From contig NZ_CP015880.1 of the NCBI RefSeq assembly GCF_000697965.2, positions 62,001 to 126,000 on the forward strand: 64,000 bases of DNA. Direction: 5' to 3'. This document shows positions 19,279-27,290 of the stretch, piece by piece; positions within the stretch are counted from its first letter, which is position 1, and each line of letters starts with the position of its first letter. Made by a program: the position numbers and the translations under genes. The DNA comes from Ensifer adhaerens (GTDB taxonomy: Bacteria > Pseudomonadota > Alphaproteobacteria > Rhizobiales > Rhizobiaceae). The notes under the pieces are model-generated. The model worked only from the letters and a program-made list of their open reading frames with translations, had not been told where the DNA came from and did no database searches.

Positions 19279-20358
19279 ATGTTGTTCGATCTTCCCTCCG
19301 ATGAAACGCTCTACGACGCCTTGATGGCGCGCAGCAGCGAATACGAAGGTTCGGCCTTCGTCTGCGTCAAGACAACAGGCGTCTTCTGCCGCCTGTCCTG
19401 CCCGGCCCGCAAGCCGAAGCGGGAAAATACGATCTTCGTCAGCTCGATCGGCACCTGCCTGGAGACGGGGTTCCGTCCCTGCCAGCGCTGCCGGCCGCTT
19501 GCCACGTTCGGCGCCAAGGATCCGCTCGTCCAGGAGCTTCTGCAGGCGCTGGAAGCAGCACCGGAGCGCCGTTGGAGCGAGGACGACATCGTGCGCCGCG
19601 GGCTTGATCCCTCGACCGTCCGGCGTGCCTTCAAGCGCGCGCTCGGCATCACCTTCCTCGATCTCGCGCGCCATCGTCGCCTGGGGCTCGCCGCCCGCCA
19701 GCTCGCCGACGGTGGTCGGGTGATCGACGCCCAGCTCGAGGCAGGCTACGAGTCGCCGAGCGGGTTTCGCGTAGCCTTCCAGCGCCTGCTCGGCGATGCG
19801 CCGGCGGCAGCCCAGGGGAGGGCGCTGCTCTCGTCCGACTGGATCGAAACGCCGATCGGGCCGATGGTCGCGGTTGCCGATGCGACGCACCTCCATTTGC
19901 TGGAGTTCCACGAACGCAAGGCGCTGCCGACGGAGCTGGAGGCGTTGAAGCGCGCGACGCGCTCGGCCATCGTCCCCGGCCGGACGGCGCCGATCGATCA
20001 GATCGAAGGCGAGTTGAAGAGCTATTTCGCCGGCGAGGCGGGCGGATTTCAAACTCCGCTTGCGCCCGGGGGAACGCCCTTCGAGCGCAACGTCTGGGCG
20101 AAGCTCGTGAAGATTCCCGCCGGCGGGACACGTTCCTATGGTGACATTGCCCGCGAGGTCGCTACGATCCAGTCCGCACGTGCGGTCGCCAAGGCCAACG
20201 GTTCCAACCGGATCGCCATCGTCATTCCGTGCCACCGTTGCATCGGCGCGGATGGCTCATTGACCGGTTACGGTGGCGGGCTCTGGCGGAAACAGTGGCT
20301 GCTTCGGCACGAGGCGAAAATGAAACCAGTCAGCCTGTTGGTGGAGGAAACACAATGA
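19279..20358 (+). CDS. ada: Ada: methyl-DNA repair protein and transcriptional activator
   Basis: Removes methyl groups from phosphotriesters and O6-methylguanine and activates the adaptive response. The 359-residue protein has the full architecture: an N-terminal zinc domain with FCRLSCPAR near residue 36 and CQRC near 70 (the four metal Cys, one the methyl acceptor), an AraC-type helix-turn-helix near residues 85-185, and a C-terminal methyltransferase with IPCHRCIG near residue 316, whose Cys accepts methyl from guanine. Its stop overlaps the next start by four bases (ATGA). Confidence 0.95.
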   Translation: MLFDLPSDETLYDALMARSSEYEGSAFVCVKTTGVFCRLSCPARKPKRENTIFVSSIGTCLETGFRPCQRCRPLATFGAKDPLVQELLQALEAAPERRWSEDDIVRRGLDPSTVRRAFKRALGITFLDLARHRRLGLAARQLADGGRVIDAQLEAGYESPSGFRVAFQRLLGDAPAAAQGRALLSSDWIETPIGPMVAVADATHLHLLEFHERKALPTELEALKRATRSAIVPGRTAPIDQIEGELKSYFAGEAGGFQTPLAPGGTPFERNVWAKLVKIPAGGTRSYGDIAREVATIQSARAVAKANGSNRIAIVIPCHRCIGADGSLTGYGGGLWRKQWLLRHEAKMKPVSLLVEETQ

Positions 20359-21125
20359 ACCAGAAGGAAAAGGCGCTCGCCTTCGCCGCCCTGCATAAGA
20401 AGGGTGACCCGGTGGTGCTGTACAACATCTGGGACGCCGGCAGCGCCAAGGCCGTGGCAGAGGCCGGTGCCAAGGCGCTTGCGACCGGAAGCTGGTCGGT
20501 GGCGGCCGCCCACGGCTTCGGCGACGGCGAGAAGGTGCCTCTGGCCTGGCTTGCCGATATCGCACGCCTGGTCGTGGCGAGCACCGACCTGCCCGTCAGC
20601 ATCGATTTCGAAGGCGCCTACTCCGACGACGCGGCGACCGGTGCCGCCAATGTCTCGCGCATCCTCGACGTCGGCGCCATCGGCATCAACTTCGAGGACC
20701 AGATCGTCGGCAAGGGCGGCGTGCACCCGGTCGAAAAGCAGGCGGAGCGCATCCGCGCCATCCGCGAGATGGCTGACCGGCGCGGCATCCCCCTGTTCAT
20801 CAATGCCCGCACCGATCTCTTCCTGCAGGAGGGTGACGAGAGCCGGCATGCCGGCCTCGTCGACGAGGCGATCGCCCGCGGCAAGGCCTATGCCGAAGCG
20901 GGCGCCAGCGGCTTCTTCGTACCGTGGCTGGTGGACGAGGCGCTGATCGCCAAGGTCTGCGCCGCCTCGATCCTGCCCGTCAACATCATGATGCGCCCGG
21001 CCGCACCCGACCTGAAGACGCTCGCCCGCGCCGGCGTGTCACGCGTCAGCTACGGCCCGGGCCCATACCGCGTGATGATGGAAGAATTGAAGGCGGCGGC
21101 GACCGAGGTCTACGCTCCGCGCTGA
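20355..21125 (+). CDS. Isocitrate lyase/PEP mutase superfamily protein
   Basis: A 256-residue TIM-barrel enzyme. DFEGAYSDD near residue 81 and GINFEDQ near residue 111 supply the metal-binding acidic residues of the superfamily. The lyase motif KKCGH is absent: the matching loop reads VGKGGVHP and has no Cys, so isocitrate or methylisocitrate lyase activity is not expected. An oxaloacetate-hydrolase, decarboxylase or phosphonomutase-like activity is more plausible. It overlaps ada by four bases, so it is co-expressed with DNA alkylation repair for no obvious metabolic reason. Confidence 0.85.
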   Translation: MNQKEKALAFAALHKKGDPVVLYNIWDAGSAKAVAEAGAKALATGSWSVAAAHGFGDGEKVPLAWLADIARLVVASTDLPVSIDFEGAYSDDAATGAANVSRILDVGAIGINFEDQIVGKGGVHPVEKQAERIRAIREMADRRGIPLFINARTDLFLQEGDESRHAGLVDEAIARGKAYAEAGASGFFVPWLVDEALIAKVCAASILPVNIMMRPAAPDLKTLARAGVSRVSYGPGPYRVMMEELKAAATEVYAPR

Positions 21126-21139
21126 GCTCGGGGCTCGAT

Positions 21140-21169
21140 GAAATCGCGCTGCGCAAGTTGCGCGATTTC
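21140..21169. repeat. Perfect 10-base inverted repeat upstream of the BchE-like gene
   Basis: GAAATCGCGC (21140-21149) and GCGCGATTTC (21160-21169) flank a 10-base loop. No T-tract follows on either strand. It could end the ada unit, or act as a leader structure or operator for the radical SAM gene. Confidence 0.5.
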
Positions 21170-21175
21170 ACCGCG

Positions 21176-21189
21176 AAAACGTACGTTTT
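21176..21189. promoter_or_regulatory. 14-base perfect palindrome AAAACGTACGTTTT upstream of the BchE-like gene
   Basis: An uninterrupted 14-base palindrome lies 83 bases before the start codon, directly after the stem-loop at 21140-21169. Size and symmetry suit a dimeric regulator, but no regulator gene is adjacent and I do not recognise the motif. Confidence 0.4.
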
Positions 21190-21272
21190 TGGCCGCAGCC
21201 TGGAGCTGTTATTTCCGCAATCTTCAGCTTTATCGTGTCTCTGGCAATTCTTTGCGACCCAAGAGGCACCGT

Positions 21273-22802
21273 ATGAAGATTGTTCTGCTCAATCCGCCGC
21301 ATACGGCCATCGGCAGCCGTATTCCCGACGATCATCTTCCGCCGCTCGGCCTGCTCGCCGTTGGCGGGCCGCTCATCGATGATGGCCACGCCGTGCGGCT
21401 CATCGATTGCGAATTCGGCCCTTTGGGCTTCGAAGAGATTGTCGCACGCGTGCTCGACGACTGCCCGGATCTTCTGCTGATCGGTCATTCGGGGTCGACG
21501 TCGGCCCACCCGACGGCCAAGCGTATTGCCAGCGATGTCAGAATGACCGCACCGTCCGTCCGGGTGATCTATGGCGGTGTGTTCCCGACCTATCATTGGC
21601 GCGAGGTTCTAAGCGAGAGCGGCGCCTTCGATTACGTCGTCAGGGGAGAGGGCGAAGAGACAGTGCGACGGCTCGTGCGCGCCCTGTCATCCTTAGAACC
21701 CTTGAGCGAGGTTCCGGGCATCGCCTATCGCGATGATGACGGGGTTGCGCTCGCCACCCGTCCGACCGAGGCGATCGCCAATCTCGATGCCTACCGCATC
21801 GGCTGGGAGTTGATCGAGCATCGGCACTACAGTTATTGGGGCGGAAAACGCGCTGTCGTGCTGCAGTTTTCGAGAGGGTGCCCGCATTTGTGCAACTATT
21901 GCGGCCAGCGCGGTTTCTGGACGCGATGGCGGCACCGGGATCCGGTCGCGTTCGCTAAGGAGATCGCCCGCCTCCACCGTGAAGAGGGCGTGGAACTGAT
22001 CAATCTCGCCGACGAAAACCCGACCTCGTCGCGCAAGGGCTGGCTCGCCTTCCTGAACGCCATGATCGCCGAGAACGTGCCGGTGCAGATCGTCGGCTCG
22101 ACGCGGGCAGACGATATCGTGCGCGATGCCGACATATTGCACCTCTATCGCAAGGCCGGTGTCGTGCGTTGGCTGCTCGGAATGGAAAACACTGATGACG
22201 CGACGCTGAAGCTGATCAAAAAGGGCGGGACGACCACGAGCGACCGGCAGGCAATCGCGCTCCTGCGCCAGCACGACATTCTTTCAATGGCCACCTGGGT
22301 GGTCGGCTTCGAGGAGGAACGCCTGAGCGATCTTTGGCGTGGTTTCAGGCAGCTTCTTTCCTACGACCCGGACCAGATCCAGGCGCTCTACGTCACGCCG
22401 CACCGGTGGACCCCGTTCTTTGGCCTCGCCAGGGATCGCACCGTCATCGAGCCGGACATGCGCAAGTGGGATTACAAGCATCAGGTGCTGAAGATGAAGC
22501 ACCTTCACCCGGTCGTGCTTTTTCTGAGCGTGAAATTGATCGAGGTCGCGATCCAGGCGCGGCCAAAGGCCCTTGCGCGCGTCCTCCTGCACCGCGACCC
22601 GCAGCAGCGCCATTCGATGCGGTGGTACACCCGCATGGGGCGCAGGGTCTGGTTTCACGAGCTCTACGAATTCGCCTTCCGCCGCCGCCATTTCGCCGCC
22701 GGGCCGTCGCTTGAGGTGTTCTGGGGAGCGCCGCAGGAGGCCGAGGAGGAATCGATGTTACCGCCCCGCAGGCGCCATCCATCGGACAGCGCGGCCGCAT
22801 AA
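21273..22802 (+). CDS. BchE-like B12-binding-domain radical SAM protein
   Basis: The 509-residue protein has an N-terminal cobalamin-binding-type Rossmann domain (about 1-140) without a DxHxxG motif. A radical SAM barrel follows, with GCPHLCNYC near residue 201 as the CxxxCxxC cluster ligand. The text after it, GQRGFWTRWRHRDP and NLADENPTSS, is close to the anaerobic Mg-protoporphyrin IX monomethyl ester cyclase BchE. No other bacteriochlorophyll gene is present, so cyclase activity is unproven. The ATG at 21273 has AAGAGG upstream. The tail is Arg/His-rich. Confidence 0.85.
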   Translation: MKIVLLNPPHTAIGSRIPDDHLPPLGLLAVGGPLIDDGHAVRLIDCEFGPLGFEEIVARVLDDCPDLLLIGHSGSTSAHPTAKRIASDVRMTAPSVRVIYGGVFPTYHWREVLSESGAFDYVVRGEGEETVRRLVRALSSLEPLSEVPGIAYRDDDGVALATRPTEAIANLDAYRIGWELIEHRHYSYWGGKRAVVLQFSRGCPHLCNYCGQRGFWTRWRHRDPVAFAKEIARLHREEGVELINLADENPTSSRKGWLAFLNAMIAENVPVQIVGSTRADDIVRDADILHLYRKAGVVRWLLGMENTDDATLKLIKKGGTTTSDRQAIALLRQHDILSMATWVVGFEEERLSDLWRGFRQLLSYDPDQIQALYVTPHRWTPFFGLARDRTVIEPDMRKWDYKHQVLKMKHLHPVVLFLSVKLIEVAIQARPKALARVLLHRDPQQRHSMRWYTRMGRRVWFHELYEFAFRRRHFAAGPSLEVFWGAPQEAEEESMLPPRRRHPSDSAAA

Positions 22803-22836
22803 AAAATCCGGAAGCTGTGTGAGACGGCTTCCGGAT
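22801..22836 (-). terminator. Rho-independent terminator of argB
   Basis: Perfect arms ATCCGGAAGC (22806-22815) and GCTTCCGGAT (22827-22836) with an 11-base loop; on the minus strand the stem runs into T6. The A-tract overlaps the stop codon of the convergent radical SAM gene. Confidence 0.88.
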
Positions 22837-22866
22837 CCTCGTCACGTTATTGCCGATCGGGTTGCG

Positions 22867-23754
22867 TCAGGGCACGATCAGCGTGCCGGCGCCGCGCTCG
22901 GTGAAGATTTCGAGCAGCACCGAATGGGCCGTCTTGCCGTTGAGGATGACGACGCCCTGAACGCCCGCCTTGATCGCGTCGATGCAGGTCTCGACCTTCG
23001 GGATCATCCCGCCGGAAATCGTGCCGTCGGCGATCAGCGCGCGGGCCTGGGATACTGAGAGTTCCTTGATCAGGTTGCCCTGCTTGTCGAGCACGCCGGG
23101 AACGTCCGTCAGGAACAGCAGGCGCGTGGCGTTCAGCGCACCGGCGATGGCGCCGGCGAAGGTGTCGGCGTTGATGTTGTAGGTGTGGCCGTCACGGCCG
23201 GGCGCGACCGGCGCGATCACCGGGATCATTTCCGAGCGGGCGAGCAGGTCGATCAGCGTGCGGTCGACTTCGACCACTTCGCCGACGAAACCGAGATCGA
23301 GGACGCGCTCGATATTGCTATCCGGATCCTTGACGGTCTTGCGTGCCTTTTCGGCGAAGACCATGTTGCCGTCCTTGCCGCAAAGGCCGATTGCCCATTC
23401 ACCCGTCTGGTTGATGAGCGCGACGATCTCCTTGTTGATCGAGCCGGCGAGCACCATCTCGACGATCTCGACCGTCTTTTCGTCGGTGACGCGCAGGCCG
23501 CCTTCGAACTTCGATTCGATGCCCATCTTCGTCAGCATGGCGCCGATCTGCGGGCCGCCGCCATGCACGACGATCGGGTTGACGCCCGACTGCTTCAAAA
23601 GCGCGATGTCGCTTGCAAAAGCGCGACCGAGCTCGCTGTTACCCATGGCGTGGCCGCCATATTTGACGACGATCGTCTTGTTCTCGTAGCGCTGCATGTA
23701 GGGCAGGGCCTGGGTGAGCAGGCGTGCCTGGATTTCACTTTCATTGGCGGACAT
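22867..23754 (-). CDS. argB: Acetylglutamate kinase
   Basis: Phosphorylates N-acetyl-L-glutamate in the second step of arginine synthesis. The 295-residue amino-acid-kinase-fold protein shows VVKYGGHAM near residue 28 (ATP phosphate binding), VHGGGPQIG near residue 63 (acetylglutamate site) and the [12 protein letters not shown] segment near residue 245. An N-terminal helix before the kinase core suggests the hexameric, arginine-inhibited type. It stands alone with its own terminator and is separated from engB by the sigma-factor cluster. Confidence 0.95.
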   Translation of the reverse strand: MSANESEIQARLLTQALPYMQRYENKTIVVKYGGHAMGNSELGRAFASDIALLKQSGVNPIVVHGGGPQIGAMLTKMGIESKFEGGLRVTDEKTVEIVEMVLAGSINKEIVALINQTGEWAIGLCGKDGNMVFAEKARKTVKDPDSNIERVLDLGFVGEVVEVDRTLIDLLARSEMIPVIAPVAPGRDGHTYNINADTFAGAIAGALNATRLLFLTDVPGVLDKQGNLIKELSVSQARALIADGTISGGMIPKVETCIDAIKAGVQGVVILNGKTAHSVLLEIFTERGAGTLIVP

Positions 23755-23906
23755 GGCGGACCCTCGAAAAATACCGGCTGCTGTTTAGCGCAAGTTCCGG
23801 ATCGATGGAATGATCGGAGAGCAACATAAAGGCCGAATGACGATACGGCTGGTTCAAAGTGAACTGCGCCCTATCTCTGGAGAGATGAGGCTTCGGGGCG
23901 CGTTCT

Positions 23907-24446
23907 ATGATCGATGAGGATATAGCCGGCCTGCTTGGCCGCGTTTCGCTCGGCGATCGCGACGCCTTCGCCGAACTGTATCGGCAGACCAGTCCGAAAC
24001 TCTTCGGCATCTGCCTGCGTATTCTTGGCAATCGGGGCGAGGCGGAAGAAGCGCTGCAGGAAATCTACGTCAAGATTTGGCAGCGGGCTGGCCGGTTTTC
24101 GCAAGGACAGGCGGCTGCGGGTTCCTGGCTGGCGGCAATAGCGCGTAATCAGGCCATCGACTTCATCCGGGCGCGCAAACCGGCTGCCAATGTGATTGAC
24201 GAAGCCTACGATTTGGCTGATCCTGCTGCCGATCCGGAAAAGTTGGCAGTCGTGAGAGCAGAAGGCAGGCGGATCGACGCCTGCATGGAGGAGCTTGAAG
24301 AAGACCGCGCGGAAGCGGTGCGGCGCGCCTACGTCGAAGGCCTGAGCTACCAGGAACTGGCTGACGTCTTCGCGGTGCCGCTGAACACTATGCGGACTTG
24401 GTTGAGGCGCAGTCTCCTGAAGTTGCGAGAGTGTATGGAGCGATGA
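23907..24446 (+). CDS. ECF-type RNA polymerase sigma factor
   Basis: The 179-residue protein has only the two domains of ECF sigma factors: region 2 (about residues 17-85, with GEAEEALQEIYVKIWQRA) and region 4 (about 125-178, with a SYQELADVFAVPLNTMRTWL helix-turn-helix). Its stop overlaps the start of an anti-sigma gene by four bases, the usual coupling of such pairs. The partner type and the nearby FAS1 gene fit the SigK-like group. Target promoters are not established. Confidence 0.93.
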   Translation: MIDEDIAGLLGRVSLGDRDAFAELYRQTSPKLFGICLRILGNRGEAEEALQEIYVKIWQRAGRFSQGQAAAGSWLAAIARNQAIDFIRARKPAANVIDEAYDLADPAADPEKLAVVRAEGRRIDACMEELEEDRAEAVRRAYVEGLSYQELADVFAVPLNTMRTWLRRSLLKLRECMER

Positions 24447-25162
24447 CGACACCAACCCCAGAGGGCCGGGACTTTCGCCGCGACGAGGTGATCGCGGGCG
24501 AGTATGTGCTCGGCGTGTTGTCTGCCGACGATCGCCGCAAGGTCGAGGCCCGGCTTGCTTCCGATCGCAACTTTGCCGCCATGGTCGACCGCTGGCAGAG
24601 CAACCTTTCCTCCTTCGACGACGCCTATGATCCGGTGGTGCCCCCACCTAGGACGTTCTCCGCGATCGAACGGCAACTTTTCGATACGTTGCGGTCGGAA
24701 CCTGTACGGTCCCGCGGGCTCTGGCACTCGCTGGCACTCTGGCGAGGATTGGCGCTTGCCTCGTTCGCCGCCCTGCTGGTGATGGGCGCCTCAATGGCCG
24801 GCCTGTTCGAGACGCGGTCGACCGGTGCCTCGCTTGTTGCCGAGCTCTCGGGGAAAGGCAGCGCCATCGATCTCGTCGCCCGCTTCGACCGGGCATCGGG
24901 CCGCTTGCAGGTAACGCCGGTGGCCGCCAGCCAGGCGGAACAGAAATCCCTCGAACTTTGGCTGATCAACGGCAGCAATCCGGCAATCTCGCTCGGTGTC
25001 CTGCCGCAGACCGGGGAGGGCGAAATCGCCGTGCCGTCGACCTTCCGCTCGCGGATCTCCGCCGGCTCGGTTCTTGCCGTCAGCGTCGAGCCGCTCGGCG
25101 GTTCGTCGACCGGCGTGGCCACCGGACCGATCATCGCGCTCGGCAAGGCGCGAAACCTCTGA
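24443..25162 (+). CDS. Membrane-anchored anti-sigma factor (RskA-like)
   Basis: The 239-residue protein has an N-terminal cytoplasmic zone (about 1-90) with GEYVLGVLSADDRRKVE, the anti-sigma-K type helix region, a single membrane helix (about 98-118, LALASFAALLVMGASMAGLF) and a periplasmic RskA-type domain with LELWLINGS and GALP-like turns. It should hold the sigma factor at the membrane until an envelope signal releases it. The start ATG overlaps the sigma stop (ATGA). No zinc HxxxCxxC motif is seen. Confidence 0.9.
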   Translation: MTTPTPEGRDFRRDEVIAGEYVLGVLSADDRRKVEARLASDRNFAAMVDRWQSNLSSFDDAYDPVVPPPRTFSAIERQLFDTLRSEPVRSRGLWHSLALWRGLALASFAALLVMGASMAGLFETRSTGASLVAELSGKGSAIDLVARFDRASGRLQVTPVAASQAEQKSLELWLINGSNPAISLGVLPQTGEGEIAVPSTFRSRISAGSVLAVSVEPLGGSSTGVATGPIIALGKARNL

Positions 25163-25174
25163 GCGCGTGATATC

Positions 25175-25194
25175 GATAAATATCCTTATTTATC
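25175..25194. repeat. AT-rich palindrome after the anti-sigma gene
   Basis: GATAAATA (25175-25182) and TATTTATC (25187-25194) form perfect arms around TCCT, flanked by TCGA-type bases. It is strikingly AT-rich for this genome and sits between the anti-sigma and FAS1 genes. It could be an operator or promoter element; no T-tract for a terminator. Confidence 0.4.
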
Positions 25195-25329
25195 AATCGA
25201 CTAACTTCCCTGAAAATTCCTGAAACTCTTTCTCCCGTCGTTCCGTTGCTTGTCTTGTTCCCCCCGTAGGGAACGGCAGCTTCGGCGGGCGGCCCATGCG
25301 CCGCCTCCCTCAACAGGAAGGAAGAGAAG

Positions 25330-25887
25330 ATGTTCACGTCTGCCATCCGCTTGGTCGCAACAGCGTCCGTCCTCGCAGCAAGTGCCTTCGTCGCCCATGC
25401 CGAAAATCCGATGGTCGGCGGCGCGCCGATGTATGCGGAGAAAAACATCGTCGAGAACGCCGTTAATTCCAAGGATCACACCACGCTGGTCGCGGCCGTC
25501 AAGGCAGCCGGGCTGGTGAAGACGCTGGAGGGCAAGGGGCCGTTCACGGTGTTTGCGCCGACGAATGCCGCCTTTGACGCACTGCCGGCCGGTACCGTCG
25601 ACACGCTTCTGAAGCCGGAGAACAAGGACAAGCTCGCCAAGGTCCTGACCTGCCATGTCGTTGCCGCCGACGCGATGTCGGCGGCGATTACCGAGATGAT
25701 CAAGAAGGACGGTGGCGAGCATGACGTCAAAACGGTCGGCGGCTGTGTGCTGAAAGCCAGGGAAGACGGCGGCAAGCTGATGCTGACCGATGAAACCGGC
25801 GGTACGGCGACGGTAACGATCGCCGACGTCAAGCAGTCGAACGGCGTCATCCATGTGATCGACAAGGTGCTCCTGCCGAAAGGCTGA
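25330..25887 (+). CDS. Secreted fasciclin (FAS1) domain protein
   Basis: The 185-residue protein starts with a clear signal peptide (residues 1-24, cleavage after AHA) and consists of one FAS1 domain, with the H1 block GPFTVFAPTNAAFDALP near residue 72 and the H2 block GVIHVIDKVLLP at the C-terminus. FAS1 domains mediate adhesion or surface interaction; in bacteria they often accompany an ECF sigma/anti-sigma pair, as here. GGAAGGAAGAG precedes the ATG. It is probably a target or partner of that sigma unit. Confidence 0.9.
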   Translation: MFTSAIRLVATASVLAASAFVAHAENPMVGGAPMYAEKNIVENAVNSKDHTTLVAAVKAAGLVKTLEGKGPFTVFAPTNAAFDALPAGTVDTLLKPENKDKLAKVLTCHVVAADAMSAAITEMIKKDGGEHDVKTVGGCVLKAREDGGKLMLTDETGGTATVTIADVKQSNGVIHVIDKVLLPKG

Positions 25888-25926
25888 GTTCGGCGGCGCC
25901 TGGCCGCTGCCGGCGGCCTGGCGCTT

Positions 25927-25950
25927 GCCATCGGTCGTATGACCGATGGC
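25927..25950. terminator. Stem-loop after the FAS1 gene
   Basis: Perfect arms GCCATCGGTC (25927-25936) and GACCGATGGC (25941-25950) with a GTAT loop, 39 bases past the FAS1 stop. There is no T-tract, so termination may be factor-dependent or the structure may protect the mRNA end. Confidence 0.5.
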
Positions 25951-26099
25951 CCTTCACCGCGTCACGATGCTTTGAACGGCATTGTTTTGCAGCGGGTGTG
26001 TCCGGGCGGTATCGTCTATCGCGACATCCGACAAATCGACAACGTACAGCGCACCGCGCGAATGATCGTGACGCGCTTTGGGCCAAGTGGGAGGTTAGC

Positions 26100-26591
26100 A
26101 TGATCAGCCGGCGCGTCTTCCTGATGGCAGGCACGGCATTGGCCGCAGCATTCGCGTTGCGCGGGCTCACGCCACTTGCATGGGCAGCGGGAATGGAGCC
26201 CTTCGAGGTCGTCAAATCTGATGCCGAATGGCGGGCAGCCCTCACCGACGACCAGTACCGGATCCTTCGGCACGAGGACACGGAGCGTCCCTTTACAAGC
26301 GCGCTTAACCACGAGAAGCGCAAGGGCACCTTCCAATGCGCAGGTTGTGCACTGCCGCTCTATTCGTCCGAGGCGAACTACGACAGTGGCACGGGCTGGC
26401 CGAGCTTCTGGCAATCGCTCCCCAATGCCGTGGCGACATGGGAAGACAATTCGCTGCTCATGACCCGTACGGAATGCCATTGCCGCCGTTGCGGCGGCCA
26501 CCTCGGTCACATCTTCGACGATGGCCCGCCACCGACCGGCAAGCGCCATTGCATCAATGGCCTGGCGCTCGCCTTCGTGCTGTCTCGATAA
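26100..26591 (+). CDS. msrB: Tat-exported methionine-R-sulfoxide reductase B
   Basis: Reduces R-methionine sulfoxide in proteins. The 163-residue form carries an N-terminal twin-arginine signal (SRRVFLMAG, then a hydrophobic stretch to about residue 29, ending AWA), so it acts in the periplasm. The core shows the zinc ligands CAGC and CRRC, the SGTGWPSFW motif and KRHCIN near residue 155 with the catalytic Cys. GGGAGG sits 6 bases before the ATG. A Tat-targeted MsrB beside an envelope sigma unit suggests repair of oxidised exported proteins. Confidence 0.92.
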   Translation: MISRRVFLMAGTALAAAFALRGLTPLAWAAGMEPFEVVKSDAEWRAALTDDQYRILRHEDTERPFTSALNHEKRKGTFQCAGCALPLYSSEANYDSGTGWPSFWQSLPNAVATWEDNSLLMTRTECHCRRCGGHLGHIFDDGPPPTGKRHCINGLALAFVLSR

Positions 26592-26604
26592 GCCAGCCGG
26601 ACGA

Positions 26605-27141
26605 TTAGGCGCCGGCGGGCGGTGCAGCCGCTGTTGTGCCGGAGAGCGCTGCCTGCAGCTTCTGCTCCTGTTCGGGCGAAAGCGACGTTTTCAGCACGCG
26701 GCCGCGCAGGTCGGGGAATTCGGCGAGAACCTTTTCCGGCTGAACCTTGCGCACCAGGATGAACAGAGCGGAGGAATTGTTCGGGATGGTGTTGCCGAGC
26801 GACTTGATGAATTCGTCGTCGATACCGTAGTCGCTGAGCGAGCCCGAGAGGGCGCCGGCACCCGCGCCGAGCGCACCGCCGATTGCAAAGCCTGCCAGCG
26901 GATTGAGGAACAGGAGGCCGACCAGGCCGCCCCAGAGCGAGCCGGAGAGCAGGCCCGAGGTGGCGCCGACGGCGGTCAGGTTGAGGCTCTGCTTGAGGTG
27001 GACCTTGCCTTCGGTGTCGCGCACGACGACCACCGCATCCTCGAGGTCGATCAGATATTCCTTCTTCAGCCCGGCGAGCCGGACCAGAACCCTGTCAGCC
27101 TCCTCGGGGGAATCGAACCCGACAACGATCAAATCGGACAT
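26605..27141 (-). CDS. DUF1269 membrane-associated protein
   Basis: The 178-residue protein matches DUF1269: an alpha/beta N-terminal part beginning LIVVGFDSPEEADRV, then a Gly/Ala-rich hydrophobic hairpin (about residues 58-103, with SLWGGLVGLLFLNP and AIGGALGAGAGALSG), then SDYGIDDEFIKSLG. Such proteins are often stress-induced and have no assigned reaction. It is convergent with msrB, only 13 bases away. The C-terminus is low-complexity Ala/Pro. Confidence 0.85.
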   Translation of the reverse strand: MSDLIVVGFDSPEEADRVLVRLAGLKKEYLIDLEDAVVVVRDTEGKVHLKQSLNLTAVGATSGLLSGSLWGGLVGLLFLNPLAGFAIGGALGAGAGALSGSLSDYGIDDEFIKSLGNTIPNNSSALFILVRKVQPEKVLAEFPDLRGRVLKTSLSPEQEQKLQAALSGTTAAAPPAGA

Positions 27142-27290
27142 GTCTCACTCCTATCTCTGGCCGCGCCACCGTTCTGGACGCAACGCAGAGATAGAGCGGA
27201 TTGCATGTCGGGGTAGTGACAGAGATCAAAGACATCGATTTCGCATGGGGGCCCGTGCTCTCCGCGCGATGCCGGATGCCCTGCAGCCCT

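Noticed and set aside
20355..21125. Annotation as isocitrate or methylisocitrate lyase
   Set aside because: The catalytic Cys loop is missing; only superfamily membership is supported.
25221..25247. TGAAAC-N17-CGTT as an ECF sigma promoter before the FAS1 gene
   Set aside because: Resembles an ECF promoter, but no matching motif is seen before the sigma gene or msrB, so it cannot be supported from this window.
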